A DNA stretch of 64,000 bases from Rhodoferax sp. (GCA_031291295.1 JARLJI010000103.1:1-64000); one strand, 5' to 3'; positions 7,948 through 18,706 are shown, counted from the stretch's first letter. Made by a program: numbers and translations. The notes: generated by a model not told the origin, from the sequence alone.

Positions 7948-9495
7948 TCAGACAGGGGTGCGCCGCACCAGGGGAATGACGTTGCCGCTTGCCGCTATCA
8001 ACTCGGGCGGTACCGTGCTCGCTTGCGCTTCGGCGGCGCCGCCCAGGCGCAGCATCTCGGTGGTTTTCAGGCGTTGGCGCCCGTTATGGCCCAGCTCGTC
8101 GAGGCGCTGCTCCTCAGCCGCCTCCAGCCGCTTGGCGCGCGTCGTTGGGGACAGATGCACATAACGGGAAAGACTACGCAGGTCTCGGTGTCCGCTGTAG
8201 CCCTGAAGGTCCAACACCGTGGGAAACAGGCCAGACTCTGCTGCGCGACTGATGCCCTCATGTCTGCAATCGTGAATGTGCAAGCCCTCGACCCCGGCTT
8301 GCTCGCAAATGCGCTTCCAGGCGTTCAGCAATTCCTTGATGCCGATGTCGAACACCAGGTCGCTGCTGCGCGGCAGTTGCCCAAGCAGCGCGAGGATGTC
8401 GCGGCGAATCGACAGGTGGCGCGGGCGGCCATTTTTCGAGGTCGGCACGTGCGCCGTCTGCTTCTTCCAGTCCAGCCGGTCCCAGGTCAGTCCCAGGGTT
8501 TCGCCGCGGCGCGCGGCCGTGGCGAGCTGGAACTGCAGGAAGGTCTCATAGAACGGGATGTGCGCATAGCCCTCGTTGAGCGCGCGGCGCCGGCCCTTGT
8601 CGAGCGCCGCCTTGCGGGCCTCGTTCTGTGCGTAGGGTGTGGGCAGCGCCAGGGCCGCCTTGACCTCGTCCGCCGCCAGCGCGTCAGCGTGCCGCTCGAA
8701 CGAACGCAGCTGGTCCTCGCGGCGCGCCGCGTCCAGCAGGCGGACCTCCTCACCGTCTTGCAGGCGCCGGTCGCGCTCATTAAAAAACGCGGGGTATTTC
8801 ACCCCCTGCATCGGGCTGCACTTCAAGTGATAGCCCCAGCCGTTCATCGCCCGGTTGAAGATGGAGCGTAGCAGGTCGAGCTGGCGCGCGACCGTGCTGG
8901 CGCCCACGTATTCGAGCCGGTCCTGCACGAAATCGTTGATTTGCGCCGCGTTGACCTGGGTCAGCGGCAGTTGCAGCCACTCCAGCGAGGTCATCGGCAT
9001 GCGGTTGGCATCCAGCGGCGTGAGGGTGCGCCCGAGCTCACGCATCTCCTGCTGGCGTTTGTCGATGCGCTTGCGCAGCTCGTTGGTACTGTCCTGCAGC
9101 ATCGCGTTCAGGATGATGCGGTAGTTGTCGCCGCCCTTGAGGCCGGGGCAATCCTCCACCATGTACTTGCCGATGATGTCGGCCACAGTGACCCGATTCG
9201 CGACCGCGTAGTCGATGAACAGGCCCTGGTGCTGGTCGGCCTTGACGCGCGCATCGAAGGCCTCGGCCTCCTCCCTTGAGCCGAAGGTGATGGACTGGTC
9301 GGGATAGCCGGTGCGCCGCACGCGCACCAGGAAGCTGGTGGCGAGTTGGACCAGCTTGGGTTTGAACCCCTGCTCACGCAAGCTCTTGACATAGGCCTTG
9401 AGCTTGTCGTGGGCGTCATATGGAAAGGACTTCTCGAGCTCGTCATGTTTTGTGACGGTGACAACGAAATTCGAGCGGTTGGTAATGGTGGCCAC
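7948..9495 (-). CDS. tyrosine recombinase / site-specific integrase of the island
   Basis: The 515-residue protein carries the tyrosine-recombinase catalytic set in order: Arg in AARRGETLGL, the box HDCRHEGIS, GHRDLRS, and the Tyr nucleophile in LSRYVHLS. This family integrates and excises elements at specific sites, often tRNA 3' ends. The long N-terminal part would hold the arm-binding and core-binding domains. The start is a GTG with GGAGA seven bases upstream. The gene begins about 290 bases from the 3' end of tRNA-Pro, the expected position for an island inserted there. It is intact and the key residues are present, so the element may still be able to excise. Confidence 0.92.
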   Translation of the reverse strand: MATITNRSNFVVTVTKHDELEKSFPYDAHDKLKAYVKSLREQGFKPKLVQLATSFLVRVRRTGYPDQSITFGSREEAEAFDARVKADQHQGLFIDYAVANRVTVADIIGKYMVEDCPGLKGGDNYRIILNAMLQDSTNELRKRIDKRQQEMRELGRTLTPLDANRMPMTSLEWLQLPLTQVNAAQINDFVQDRLEYVGASTVARQLDLLRSIFNRAMNGWGYHLKCSPMQGVKYPAFFNERDRRLQDGEEVRLLDAARREDQLRSFERHADALAADEVKAALALPTPYAQNEARKAALDKGRRRALNEGYAHIPFYETFLQFQLATAARRGETLGLTWDRLDWKKQTAHVPTSKNGRPRHLSIRRDILALLGQLPRSSDLVFDIGIKELLNAWKRICEQAGVEGLHIHDCRHEGISRAAESGLFPTVLDLQGYSGHRDLRSLSRYVHLSPTTRAKRLEAAEEQRLDELGHNGRQRLKTTEMLRLGGAAEAQASTVPPELIAASGNVIPLVRRTPV

Positions 9496-9561
9496 AAAGA
9501 TTCTCCAAAAAAGTTACTGAGAACCCGTCTAGGCAATCAAAAACTTTAAGGACGTGGCGCT

Positions 9562-9585
9562 AAAAAACGCGTCTTTAGAGACGCG
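9562..9585 (-). terminator. terminator-like hairpin between integrase and tRNA-Pro
   Basis: On the minus strand CGCGTCT pairs with AGACGCG over a four-base loop, followed by six T. It reads in the direction of the tRNA-Pro transcript and could end it before the integrase gene. As it lies beyond the tRNA 3' end it may be part of the island. Confidence 0.65.
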
Positions 9586-9785
9586 CTGTCGCGGCGGTGC
9601 GGGACCGCCCGGAGCCCACCCCAAGGGGGCTCAGCCGTGGCGGCCAGCGCAGCCAGGCGCAGGGATGCGAATCTTCACGCAAGACGATTTGGCACAGATT
9701 TGGAACATTTCGTCCCTTTTCGCCTGTTTGCGCAGGCGCTGACTGCTCGGTGTCTTGCCAGACCATTGATTTCATTGGAGAAATT

Positions 9786-9862
9786 TGGTCGGGGTGAGAG
9801 GATTCGAACCTCCGGCCTCTACGTCCCGAACGTAGCGCTCTACCAGGCTAAGCTACACCCCG
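9786..9862 (-). tRNA. tRNA-Pro(CGG), island attachment site
   Basis: The minus strand folds into a complete cloverleaf. The acceptor stem is CGGGGTG/CACCCCG, the anticodon stem CTACG/CGTAG has loop TTCGGGA (anticodon CGG), the T-loop is GTTCGAATC, and the 3' CCA is encoded. The length is 77 bases with CCA. The integrase lies just beyond its 3' end, so the 3' half is the likely attB/att core. No second copy of the tRNA end is visible to the left, so the other attachment site lies outside the window. Confidence 0.95.
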
Positions 9863-9900
9863 ATGACTCTTGGTCAGGAAGCGCCGTTACCGAAATGGCT

Positions 9901-10884
9901 TCAGGATCGGCGCTCCAGCAGCTGAGCCGCCAATTCTATCAAACCCTCGCGGTACGAATTTTTCGGCAGGCAGCGCGCCGCGGCGATGGCGCGCTGCGCC
10001 TCGGACGCGGCCGCCTGCCGCGTGACATCGAGGGCGCCGGTTTCGCGCACGATGGCGATGATGTGCTCGAGCTCGGTCACGGCGCCGGTTTCAATGGCGT
10101 GCTGGACGGTGGCGCGTTGCTCCGGGGTGCCGCGCTGCATGGCGACGATCAGCGGCAATGTGGCCTTGCCTTCCCGCAAGTCATCGCCCAGGTTCTTGCC
10201 CATCTCGCTGGCGTCGCCGTCGTAATCCAGCGCGTCGTCGATCACCTGGAAGGCCGTGCCCAGGGCCTGGCCGTAATCGGCACAGGCTTGCTCCACTTCA
10301 GGTGTTGATTGAGCCAGAATGGCGCCGAGCCGGGCGCTGGCCTCGAACAGCTTGGCGGTTTTGGAGCGGATCACGCGCAGGTAGCCGGCCTCATCCAGCG
10401 CGGCGTCGTGCATGTTCATCAGCTGCAACACCTCGCCCTCGGCAATGACGTTGGTGGCATCGGCCAGGATTTGCATGATGCGCATGTCGCCCGCATCGAC
10501 CATCATCTGGAAGGCGCGCGAGTACAGAAAGTCGCCGACCAGCACGCTGGCCGGATTGCCGAACGATTCGTTGGCGGTGGCGCGGCCGCGGCGCAGGGTG
10601 GACGCATCGACGACGTCGTCATGCAATAAGGTGGCGGTGTGGATGAACTCCACCACGGCGGCCAGATTGAAACGCTGCGCGCCGCCAAAGCCCAGCGCAC
10701 CACAGATCAGCAGCAGCAATGCGGGGCGCAGGCGCTTGCCGCCGGCCGCGATGATGTAGTGCGAGATTTCGCCCACCAGCGGCACGCTGGAGGCGAGGCG
10801 CTCGGCAATGACCTTGTCGACCTCGCGCATGTCGTTGGCAACGAGGGCAAGAACCGCAGCGGTATTGGAGGAGTGGGCGGACAA
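9901..10884 (-). CDS. ispB: polyprenyl (octaprenyl) diphosphate synthase
   Basis: This enzyme elongates isoprenyl diphosphates to make the ubiquinone side chain. The 327-residue protein has GGKRLRP, the first Asp-rich motif LLHDDVVD and the second DDALDYDGD, which bind Mg-diphosphate in trans-prenyltransferases. I chose the TTG at 10884 because a perfect TATAAT (minus strand, 10918-10913) lies between it and the upstream ATG at 10974, and because family alignment begins near this point. The gene is divergent from rplU, the usual arrangement in betaproteobacteria. The paired ubiquinone genes ubiE, ubiJ and ubiB lie near 39-42 kb. Confidence 0.92.
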   Translation of the reverse strand: MSAHSSNTAAVLALVANDMREVDKVIAERLASSVPLVGEISHYIIAAGGKRLRPALLLLICGALGFGGAQRFNLAAVVEFIHTATLLHDDVVDASTLRRGRATANESFGNPASVLVGDFLYSRAFQMMVDAGDMRIMQILADATNVIAEGEVLQLMNMHDAALDEAGYLRVIRSKTAKLFEASARLGAILAQSTPEVEQACADYGQALGTAFQVIDDALDYDGDASEMGKNLGDDLREGKATLPLIVAMQRGTPEQRATVQHAIETGAVTELEHIIAIVRETGALDVTRQAAASEAQRAIAAARCLPKNSYREGLIELAAQLLERRS

Positions 10885-10912
10885 GGCGGGCAGTGCAGAA
10901 AAAATTTGAGCG

Positions 10913-10918
10913 ATTATA
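10913..10918 (-). promoter_or_regulatory. probable -10 element of ispB
   Basis: TATAAT on the minus strand sits about 30 bases before the chosen TTG start of ispB. I see no convincing -35 hexamer at 16-18 bases. Confidence 0.45.
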
Positions 10919-10981
10919 GGAACACTGGCACCCTGTTGCCCCGGCGCCCGGCTTGGGCATGTTAGTGATTGCATACCATGC

Positions 10982-10987
10982 TATACT
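10982..10987 (+). promoter_or_regulatory. probable -10 element of rplU-rpmA
   Basis: TATACT occurs about 50 bases before the rplU ATG in the divergent ispB/rplU region. The -35 side is weak, so this is a tentative promoter call. Confidence 0.4.
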
Positions 10988-11038
10988 CTCGGGCTCTGTG
11001 GAAATCCGTCCGCAGAACTCAATTGAAGAGGTCAAGGC

Positions 11039-11350
11039 ATGTACGCGGTCATAAAAACCGGTGGCAAACAGTATCGTGTTGCTACTGGCGAAAAAATTAA
11101 AGTAGAACAGATTGCTGCGGACGTAGGCCAAGAGATTGTGATCGACCAGGTTCTGGCAGTCGGCAACGGCGCAGAACTCAAGGTTGGCACACCCTTGGTG
11201 TCCGGCGCAACTGTCACAGTCACTGTTGTGGCGCACGGTTTGCACGACAAGGTTCGCATCTTCAAGATGCGCCGTCGCAAGCACTATATGAAACGTCAAG
11301 GGCATCGCCAGCAGTTCACCGAACTGCAAATCGGCGCCATTGCAGCATAA
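11039..11350 (+). CDS. rplU: 50S ribosomal protein L21
   Basis: The 103-residue protein begins [14 protein letters not shown] and contains [16 protein letters not shown], both diagnostic of bacterial L21, which binds 23S rRNA in the large subunit. The length is normal for the family. GAAGAGG precedes the ATG. It is followed 12 bases later by rpmA, the standard L21-L27 pair, and then by obgE, the ribosome-assembly GTPase. Confidence 0.98.
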   Translation: MYAVIKTGGKQYRVATGEKIKVEQIAADVGQEIVIDQVLAVGNGAELKVGTPLVSGATVTVTVVAHGLHDKVRIFKMRRRKHYMKRQGHRQQFTELQIGAIAA

Positions 11351-11362
11351 GGAGCAAGAGTC

Positions 11363-11620
11363 ATGGCACAGAAAAAAGGCGGCGGCTCTACGCGAAACGG
11401 GCGCGATTCGCAGCCCAAGATGCTCGGCGTGAAGGCTTTCGGCGGTGAACTCATCACGGCTGGTGCCATCATCGTGCGCCAGCGCGGTACCAAGTTCCAT
11501 CCCGGCACCAACGTCGGTCTGGGCAAGGACCACACCCTGTTCGCACTGGTGGACGGCCACGTGTCGTTTGCCGTGAAGGGTTCGCTGAACAAGCACATGG
11601 TCAGCGTGACGCCGGCATAA
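11363..11620 (+). CDS. rpmA: 50S ribosomal protein L27
   Basis: The 85-residue protein has the L27 N-terminus [16 protein letters not shown] and [16 protein letters not shown]. The N-terminal tail reaches the peptidyl-transferase centre in the family. There is no N-terminal extension of the kind cleaved in Firmicutes. AAGGAGC precedes the start, and a terminator follows at 11643-11667. Confidence 0.98.
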   Translation: MAQKKGGGSTRNGRDSQPKMLGVKAFGGELITAGAIIVRQRGTKFHPGTNVGLGKDHTLFALVDGHVSFAVKGSLNKHMVSVTPA

Positions 11621-11642
11621 GGTCGTTACTTCGATCCCATCG

Positions 11643-11667
11643 AAGCCCCGCTTTGCCGGGGCTTTTG
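11643..11667 (+). terminator. rho-independent terminator after rpmA
   Basis: AGCCCCG (11644-11650) pairs with CGGGGCT (11657-11663) and is followed by TTTT-rich sequence. It separates rplU-rpmA from obgE, so obgE may rely on partial read-through or its own promoter. Confidence 0.75.
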
Positions 11668-11692
11668 TGTTTTGGTCCCCCATTCTTTGTAA

Positions 11693-12775
<1,083 letters not shown>

Positions 12776-12781
12776 CCGGAA

Positions 12782-12830
12782 GCTATGAAAATAATAGCAT
12801 AAAGTGCAAGTGTGATATGGGTTTCAAGCC
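12782..12830 (+). repeat. dispersed hairpin repeat, family A, intergenic copy (obgE/proB)
   Basis: GCTAT (12782-12786) and ATAGC (12794-12798) form a short hairpin, followed by a tail (AAAGTGCAAGTGTGATATGG and on) similar to the other family A copies. It fills most of the obgE-proB gap. Confidence 0.6.
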
Positions 12831-12833
12831 GAA

Positions 12834-14012
12834 ATGACGAATAAAAAAAAATCAAGCCTGCTTCGCGATGCACGGCGCATTGTTGTCAAGGTCGGCTCCA
12901 GCCTGGTGACCAACGAAGGGCGCGGCCTCGACGAAGCGGCGATTGGCGAATGGTGCCGTCAGCTGGCGGCACTGGTGCATGGATTGGAGCGGGGAACAGT
13001 CACTCGCACCGGCACGGCCGGGCACCGGCGCGAGGTGGTGATGGTCTCCAGCGGCGCAATTGCCGAAGGCATGAAGCGCCTGGGCTGGGCCAAGCGGCCG
13101 CGTGAAATCCATGAGCTGCAGGCCGCCGCCGCGGTCGGGCAAATGGGCCTGGCGCAGATGTACGAGACCAAGCTGCGCGAGAACGGCCTGGGCAGTGCCC
13201 AGGTGCTGCTGACCCATGCCGACCTGGCCGACCGCGAGCGCTACCTGAACGCGCGCTCGACCCTGCTGACGCTCCTGCGCCTCGGCGTGGTGCCCGTCAT
13301 CAACGAAAACGACACGGTGGTCAACGACGAAATCAAGTTCGGCGACAACGACACGCTGGGCGCGCTGGTCGCCAACCTGATCGAGGCCGACGCGCTGATC
13401 ATCCTGACCGACCAGAAGGGCCTGTTCACTGCCGATCCGCGCAAGGACCCGGATGCCACGTTCGTGCACGAGGCCAAGGCGGGCGATCCGGCGCTGGAGG
13501 TCATGGCGGGCGGCGCTGGCTCGAGCATCGGCAGTGGCGGCATGATCACCAAGATCCTCGCGGCCAAGCGGGCCGCCGGTTCGGGCGCCTCCACCGTGAT
13601 CGCCTGGGGGCGCGAACCGGACGCGCTGGTGCGGCTCTCAAAAGGCGAGGCCATCGGCACGCTGCTGGTCGCGCAAACCCAGAAAATCCAGGCGCGCAAG
13701 CAGTGGTTGGCCGACCACCTGCAGCTGCGCGGCGCCGTGACCGTGGACAGCGGCGCCGCGGCCAAGGTGCGGGACGAGGGCAAGAGCCTGCTGCCGATCG
13801 GCATGACGGGCGTGGAGGGCGATTTTTCGCGCGGCGACGTGATTGCCGTGCGCGATCCTTCCGGCGTCGAAGTGGGTCGGGGCCTGGCCAATTACTCCAG
13901 CACCGAGGCGCGCCTGATTTGCCGCAAGGCATCCAGCAAATTTGAAGCACTGCTCGGCTACGCGGCCGAACCTGAGATGGTGCACCGGGACAACCTGGTG
14001 CTCAGCCGATAA
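12834..14012 (+). CDS. proB: glutamate 5-kinase with PUA domain
   Basis: The enzyme phosphorylates glutamate in the first step of proline synthesis. The 392-residue protein has the amino-acid kinase domain ([43 protein letters not shown]) and a C-terminal PUA domain ending in the YSSTEARLI region. The kinase is normally feedback-inhibited by proline. A short insert (near residues 57-65, [11 protein letters not shown]) is a small local expansion before the substrate motif. It lies downstream of obgE, a conserved order in this group. Confidence 0.96.
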   Translation: MTNKKKSSLLRDARRIVVKVGSSLVTNEGRGLDEAAIGEWCRQLAALVHGLERGTVTRTGTAGHRREVVMVSSGAIAEGMKRLGWAKRPREIHELQAAAAVGQMGLAQMYETKLRENGLGSAQVLLTHADLADRERYLNARSTLLTLLRLGVVPVINENDTVVNDEIKFGDNDTLGALVANLIEADALIILTDQKGLFTADPRKDPDATFVHEAKAGDPALEVMAGGAGSSIGSGGMITKILAAKRAAGSGASTVIAWGREPDALVRLSKGEAIGTLLVAQTQKIQARKQWLADHLQLRGAVTVDSGAAAKVRDEGKSLLPIGMTGVEGDFSRGDVIAVRDPSGVEVGRGLANYSSTEARLICRKASSKFEALLGYAAEPEMVHRDNLVLSR

Positions 14013-14036
14013 GCAGACTGCCTCGGGGACGCCAGG

Positions 14037-14543
14037 TCAGTAGGCGCGCTGGTATTGCGGAGGGTTTTTCAGCTGGCGAATGATGGCCTGTGCCGATCCG
14101 GCGGGCGCCTTGCCATTGCAGACGCCCTGCTCGGCCACGGCCAGGGCGTGCTTGGACGGCAGGTTGGCGTACAGGGAGAGCCACTGTGGATCCTCGACCG
14201 TGTTCCAGGTGCCGGCGGTCGTGGCACGCGCATAGGTTTTGAATTCACCCGTGGCACAGCGAATGCCCTCATACATGGCATTCGTCGCGCCACTGGCGCT
14301 GGATGCCACCACGACGTAGCGCACGACGCCATCTGCCGAGAGGGATACGGTGTCCGGATCGATGCCGAATTTCAGGGCCTGGCTCGGGCCCAGATCCAGC
14401 GTGATGAGATGGCTAGTGCTGAAGGCGGGCGCTGGCGGCGCCGGCGTTTCTTTCCGACCGGAGTCTTCCGCCGCCAGCTGCGCAAACGCGCTGCAGGCCA
14501 CACAGGCCACCAGCGCCACGGCCAGCCGTTCAAGACGTCGCAT
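14037..14543 (-). CDS. CNP1-like family exported protein
   Basis: The 168-residue product starts with a signal peptide ([22 protein letters not shown]) and continues into a domain resembling the CNP1-like family, which is restricted largely to betaproteobacteria and has no known function. The start overlaps the end of rppH by a few codons in another frame, so the two are probably co-transcribed. Two cysteines remain in the mature part (IRCATGE, GVCNGKA) and could form a disulphide in the periplasm. Confidence 0.75.
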   Translation of the reverse strand: MRRLERLAVALVACVACSAFAQLAAEDSGRKETPAPPAPAFSTSHLITLDLGPSQALKFGIDPDTVSLSADGVVRYVVVASSASGATNAMYEGIRCATGEFKTYARATTAGTWNTVEDPQWLSLYANLPSKHALAVAEQGVCNGKAPAGSAQAIIRQLKNPPQYQRAY

Positions 14544-15183
14544 GCGTGCCTTTTGGCGGTGGTGGCGCCTGCGGATAGTCGGTTTGCGGATCGGGCTCGA
14601 AGGTGGCGCCCGGCGGCAACTCGAAGGTGGCGCCCGGCTCATGCTCCGGCTCACGAAGCTCATGCGCGTGCGTGCGCATGCCGCCGCGCAGGTAGCGGTT
14701 GCGGTGATCGTGGCGCGGCAGAAAGCGCGCCAGCTCGGTCAAGGCCATCTCGTACACGCCGCGCTTGAATTCCACCACCACATCCAGCGGCACCCAGTAG
14801 TCGTTCCAGCGCCAGGCGTCGAATTCCGGATGATTCGTGGCGCGCAGGTTCAAGTCCCAGTCGTGGCCGACCAGTTGCAGAAGAAACCAGATCTGTTTCT
14901 GGCCTTTGTAGAATCCGCGCGCGTCGCGACGGATGTACCGGTCAGGCACCTCGTAGCGCAACCAGTCGCGGGTGCGGGCAACCACGCGCACATGATCCGG
15001 CAGGAGCCCCACTTCTTCCTGCAACTCGCGGAACATGGCCTGCTCGGGGGTTTCTCCCCGGTCAATGCCACCTTGCGGAAACTGCCAGGAGTGGCTGCGG
15101 ATACGCTTGCCCCAGAACACCTGATTTCTCTGGTTGAGCAGGACGATGCCGACGTTGGGCCTAAAGCCTTCCCGGTCAAGCAT
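14530..15183 (-). CDS. rppH: RNA pyrophosphohydrolase
   Basis: RppH removes pyrophosphate from triphosphorylated mRNA 5' ends and so triggers decay. The 217-residue protein has [17 protein letters not shown] at the start and a full Nudix box, [20 protein letters not shown]. The C-terminal 50 residues after the core are low-complexity, with two repeats of the type PGATFE, and are longer than in E. coli. The start at 15183 rather than 15189 is chosen from family alignment. It is divergent from proS. Confidence 0.95.
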   Translation of the reverse strand: MLDREGFRPNVGIVLLNQRNQVFWGKRIRSHSWQFPQGGIDRGETPEQAMFRELQEEVGLLPDHVRVVARTRDWLRYEVPDRYIRRDARGFYKGQKQIWFLLQLVGHDWDLNLRATNHPEFDAWRWNDYWVPLDVVVEFKRGVYEMALTELARFLPRHDHRNRYLRGGMRTHAHELREPEHEPGATFELPPGATFEPDPQTDYPQAPPPPKGTHATS

Positions 15184-15274
15184 AATCAAACCCCAATTTT
15201 TAAACTAAGACCATTATGCACAGCGTGCCGCGTGCATCAAGGGGCCAAGCCCCCAAGCGTCTCCCAAAACAAGC

Positions 15275-17020
15275 ATGAAAGCCTCCCAGTTCTTCATTTC
15301 CACGCTCAAGGAAGCCCCGGCCGACGCCGAGGTGGTCAGCCACCAGCTCATGACGCGCGCCGGCATGATCAAAAAGCTCGGCGCCGGCATCTACAGCTAC
15401 ATGCCCATGGGGCTGCGCGTGATCCGCAAGGTGGAGGCCATCGTGCGCGAGGAAATGAACCGCGCCGGCGCCGTGGAGCTGAGCATGCCGGTGGTGCAGC
15501 CGGCCGAGCTCTGGCAGGAAACCGGCCGCTTCGAGAAAATGGGGCCGGAGCTGCTGCGCATCAAGGACCGCCACGAGCGCGACTATGTGGTGCAGCCGAC
15601 CAGCGAGGAGGTGATCACCGACATCGCGCGCCAGGAGATCAAAAGTTACAAACAACTGCCCAAGAACTTCTACCAGATCCAGACCAAGTTCCGCGACGAG
15701 CGCCGGCCACGCTTTGGCCTGATGCGCGGGCGCGAATTCACCATGAAGGACGCCTACAGCTTCGATCGCGACCCCGCCGCGGCCAAGACCAGCTACCAGG
15801 TGATGGCGCAGGCGTACCGGCGGATTTTTGACCGTTTCGGCCTGACCTACCGCGCCGTGGCGGCCGACAGCGGCGCCATCGGCGGCGACCTCTCGGAAGA
15901 GTTCCAGGTGATCGCCACCACCGGCGAGGACGCCATCGTCTACTGCCCGAACAGCGACTACGCCGCGAATATGGAAAAGGCCGAGGCGCTGGCGCCGGCC
16001 GGCCCGCGCCCGGCCGCAAAGCAAGCCATGACCATGACGCCCACGCCCGGCAAGAGCACCTGCGCCTCCGTGGCCGAACTGCTGGGCGTGCCGCTGTCGA
16101 CCACGGTCAAGTCGCTGGTGCTGGCCACCGACCCGACCAACGAGCAGGGCGAAGCCACCGGGAGCCAGGTCTGGCTGCTGCTGCTGCGCGGCGACCATGG
16201 CATGAACGAGGTCAAGGTCGGCAAGGTGCCGGGGCTGGATGCGGGTTTCCGCTTCGCCACCGTGGCCGAGATCGACGAGTATTTTGGCTGCGAGCCCGGC
16301 TACCTGGGCCCGATCAACCTCAAGAAGCCCTTGAAAATCGTGGCCGACCGCGAGGTGGTGGTCATAAGCGACTGGATCTGCGGCGCCAACGCGCCGGACT
16401 TCCACCTGACCGGCGTGAACTGGGGCCGTGACCTGCCCGAGCCGGCGCTGGTGGCCGATCTGCGCAACGTGGTCGAAGGCGACGCCTCGCCCGACGGCAA
16501 AGGCGTGCTGGCGATCGAGCGCGGCATCGAGATCGGCCACGTGTTCTACCTCGGCACCAAATACAGCCGCGCGATGAACGCCACCTTTCTGGACGTCAAC
16601 GGCAAGCCGCAATTCATGGAAATGGGCTGCTACGGCATTGGCATCACGCGGCTGCCGGCCGCCGCCATCGAGCAGAACCATGACGAGCGCGGCATTATCT
16701 GGCCCGACGCGATCGCGCCGTTCACCGTGGTCGTGTGCCCGATCGGTCCCGACCGCAGCCCCGACGTGAAGGCGGCCGCCGACAAGCTCTATGAAGAACT
16801 GCTGGCCGCGGGCGTGGACGTGCTGCTGGACGACCGCGGCGAGCGCCCTGGCGCCATGTTCGCCGACTGGGAGCTGATCGGGGTGCCGCACCGCATCACC
16901 ATTGGCGATCGCGGCCTCAAAGACGGCCAGCTCGAATACCAGCACCGCCGCGACGCGGCGGCGACCAAGGTCGGCGTGCACGACATGGTGGCCCTTTTGA
17001 GCGCCCGGCTGCAAAAATGA
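15275..17020 (+). CDS. proS: prolyl-tRNA synthetase (bacterial type with editing insert)
   Basis: The 581-residue class II synthetase begins with [15 protein letters not shown] and carries motif 2 ([19 protein letters not shown]) and motif 3 ([17 protein letters not shown]). Between them is the INS editing domain, with [10 protein letters not shown] and related residues, which hydrolyses Ala-tRNA(Pro) in the family. The C-terminal anticodon-binding domain follows. Its stop overlaps the start of the lytic transglycosylase gene (ATGA). Its substrate tRNA-Pro(CGG) lies about 5.4 kb upstream and is the island insertion site. Confidence 0.97.
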   Translation: MKASQFFISTLKEAPADAEVVSHQLMTRAGMIKKLGAGIYSYMPMGLRVIRKVEAIVREEMNRAGAVELSMPVVQPAELWQETGRFEKMGPELLRIKDRHERDYVVQPTSEEVITDIARQEIKSYKQLPKNFYQIQTKFRDERRPRFGLMRGREFTMKDAYSFDRDPAAAKTSYQVMAQAYRRIFDRFGLTYRAVAADSGAIGGDLSEEFQVIATTGEDAIVYCPNSDYAANMEKAEALAPAGPRPAAKQAMTMTPTPGKSTCASVAELLGVPLSTTVKSLVLATDPTNEQGEATGSQVWLLLLRGDHGMNEVKVGKVPGLDAGFRFATVAEIDEYFGCEPGYLGPINLKKPLKIVADREVVVISDWICGANAPDFHLTGVNWGRDLPEPALVADLRNVVEGDASPDGKGVLAIERGIEIGHVFYLGTKYSRAMNATFLDVNGKPQFMEMGCYGIGITRLPAAAIEQNHDERGIIWPDAIAPFTVVVCPIGPDRSPDVKAAADKLYEELLAAGVDVLLDDRGERPGAMFADWELIGVPHRITIGDRGLKDGQLEYQHRRDAAATKVGVHDMVALLSARLQK

Positions 17021-17694
17021 GCGCTGCGATGGCATTCGCGCCGGCAGGCCGGGGAATTACAAGGCGAAAGTGCCTTTTATCCTTATCAGTCGGCGCTTTG
17101 TTGCTATCAAAATCAGAGTTTTCCATGGCCGGCGGCCAGGTCGAGGAGCCGCTCGCCGATTCGGTGCGCACCGCGCTGGGCTCGGCGGTGGCCAACCAGG
17201 CGCCGCCCGTTCCCGAGTTCAGCGACACCGAATCGCGCCTGGTGTACCTTCGCTGGCTCGGGGCCATGAGCGAGCGGCTGCGCCAGAAAAAGCCCGACTG
17301 GCAGGCGCGCAAGGAATTCCTGCAAACCGTCTGGTACGAGAGCCGCCGCGCCGGGCTGGATGCGTCGCTGGTGCTGGGCCTGATCCAGGTGGAGAGCAAT
17401 TTCCGCAAATACGCCGTCTCCAGCGTGGGCGCGCGCGGCTACATGCAGGTCATGCCATTCTGGACCCGCCAGATCGGCGATGGCGACGCCAGCAAGCTGT
17501 TCCAGATGCAGACCAACCTGCGCTTTGGCTGCGTCATCCTGCGCCACTACCTGGACCGCGAGCGCGGCAACCTGTTCCTGGCGCTGGGCCGCTACAACGG
17601 CTCGCGCGGTCTGGCGCCGTATCCCGACGCGGTGCTGGGCGCCACCCGGCGCTGGGACTTCAGGGACGAGTCGGTTCGAGTCGCGACACCATGA
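17017..17694 (+). CDS. lytic transglycosylase (SLT-like) with repeat-derived signal peptide
   Basis: The 225-residue exported protein has an SLT domain: [19 protein letters not shown] with the catalytic Glu, GYMQVMPFW, and [11 protein letters not shown]. Such enzymes cleave peptidoglycan glycan strands in the periplasm. The ATG overlaps the proS stop. The hydrophobic core of the signal peptide (about residues 19-31) is encoded by an in-frame family A repeat (17070-17121), which is unusual. The mature part starts near the SMAGGQ segment. The pairing with proS is conserved in related genomes as far as I recall, but no functional link is known. Confidence 0.88.
   Translation: MSAAMAFAPAGRGITRRKCLLSLSVGALLLSKSEFSMAGGQVEEPLADSVRTALGSAVANQAPPVPEFSDTESRLVYLRWLGAMSERLRQKKPDWQARKEFLQTVWYESRRAGLDASLVLGLIQVESNFRKYAVSSVGARGYMQVMPFWTRQIGDGDASKLFQMQTNLRFGCVILRHYLDRERGNLFLALGRYNGSRGLAPYPDAVLGATRRWDFRDESVRVATP
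17070..17121 (-). repeat. family A repeat inside the transglycosylase signal peptide
   Basis: The sequence runs tail first (GTGCCTTTTATCCTTATC) and then to TTGCTATCAAAA, like the other in-gene copies. It is read in frame as residues 18-35 of the transglycosylase, including GALLLSKS. The 3' arm of the hairpin is degenerate. Confidence 0.55.
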
Positions 17695-17730
17695 CCGGGT
17701 TGATGCGGCCGTTGTCGCTGCCGTAACGGC

Positions 17731-17760
17731 AAAAAAAACAGCCACTGACTCGCAGTGGCT
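17731..17760 (-). terminator. rho-independent terminator of grxD
   Basis: On the minus strand AGCCACTG pairs with CAGTGGCT over a five-base loop and is followed by eight T. It lies about 25 bases after the grxD stop. Confidence 0.85.
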
Positions 17761-17785
17761 ATGGATCCGCGGGTCGGGGCGAAAC

Positions 17786-18112
17786 TCAGGCCGCCGGCTG
17801 GCCCAGCACCTGCTGCAACTCACCCTTTTCGTACATCTCCATCATGATGTCGGCGCCGCCCACGAACTCGCCCTTGACGTAGAGCTGTGGGATGGTGGGC
17901 CAGTTGCTGTATTCCTTGATGCCCTGGCGGATGCCCTCGTCGCCGAGCACGTCCACCGTTTTCACATCCTTGGGGTCCACACCGCAGGCCTTGAGGATCT
18001 GGATGGCACGGCCGGAAAAGCCGCACATCGGAAAATTCGCATTGCCCTTCATGAACAGCAGCACCTCGCTGGATTTGACCAATTCGTCGATGCGTTGTTG
18101 TGCGTCACTCAT
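17786..18112 (-). CDS. grxD: monothiol glutaredoxin, Grx4/GrxD type
   Basis: The 108-residue protein carries the CGFS active site at residues 30-33 and WPTIPQLYVKGEFVGG, typical of monothiol glutaredoxins that bind a shared [2Fe-2S] cluster with glutathione and deliver it to client proteins. Length and motifs are standard. It often lies beside prmC in related genomes; here prmC is 7 kb away. It has a strong terminator and stands alone. Confidence 0.96.
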   Translation of the reverse strand: MSDAQQRIDELVKSSEVLLFMKGNANFPMCGFSGRAIQILKACGVDPKDVKTVDVLGDEGIRQGIKEYSNWPTIPQLYVKGEFVGGADIMMEMYEKGELQQVLGQPAA

Positions 18113-18229
18113 GTTGTCTTACTCCTGGTTCCAACAAGTTCAATACAGTGAATTATTTCACGTTCGGCGCAGCGGTGCCGGCCCGGCACAATACCACCCT
18201 GATAATGACCCTTCCATCGGAATACGCCC

Positions 18230-18706
18230 ATGAAAATCGAAAAAAACACCGCCGTCACCCTGCGCTACAGGGTGCTGGATGCCACCGGCAAGCTCCTCGA
18301 GGAAAGCCATGAGCCCATGGTTTACCTGCACGGAGGCTACGGCAACACCTTCCCGAAGATCGAGGAAGCGCTCGAAGGCAAAGAGCCGCAGTACCAGACC
18401 AGCATTGAACTGCAGCCGCAGGACGCCTTCGGCCCGCGCGACGAGAGCCTGCTGCAGACCATCCCCAAGACCCAGTTTCCGCCCGGCGTGAAGGTCGGCG
18501 GCCAGCTGCAGGGCCGGGGCGAGGATGGCCACGAACACGCCTTCATCGTCATGAAAATCAAGGGCGACAAGGTTTTCCTCGACGGCAACCACCCTTTTGC
18601 CGGCAAGGTCTTGCGCTTCAACCTCACCGTGACCGAGGTCCGTGCCGCCACCGAAGAAGAGGTGGCGCATGGACACGTGCACGGCGAGCATGGCCACCAC
18701 CACTGA
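18230..18706 (+). CDS. slyD: FKBP-type peptidyl-prolyl isomerase, SlyD type
   Basis: The 158-residue protein has the SlyD beginning (YRVLDATGKLLEES), the insert-in-flap domain (IELQPQDAFGPRDE) and a His-rich tail (HGHVHGEHGHHH). The tail binds nickel or other metals in the family. It acts as a cytoplasmic chaperone and prolyl isomerase. Its 3' end overlaps the likely start of the SUMF1-domain gene in another frame. Confidence 0.93.
   Translation: MKIEKNTAVTLRYRVLDATGKLLEESHEPMVYLHGGYGNTFPKIEEALEGKEPQYQTSIELQPQDAFGPRDESLLQTIPKTQFPPGVKVGGQLQGRGEDGHEHAFIVMKIKGDKVFLDGNHPFAGKVLRFNLTVTEVRAATEEEVAHGHVHGEHGHHH

Noticed and set aside
9590..9660. Family B copy near the tRNA (CCCCAAGGGGGCTCAG)
   Set aside because: Only a short hairpin-like part resembles family B; the flanks do not match.
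1..9700. A second copy of the tRNA-Pro 3' end marking the other island border
   Set aside because: No such repeat was found by eye in this range; the border must lie left of the window or be degraded.
15200..17035. Very long open frame antisense to proS
   Set aside because: It mirrors proS codon structure in high-GC DNA and its translation is low-complexity with no recognisable domain; proS is certain.
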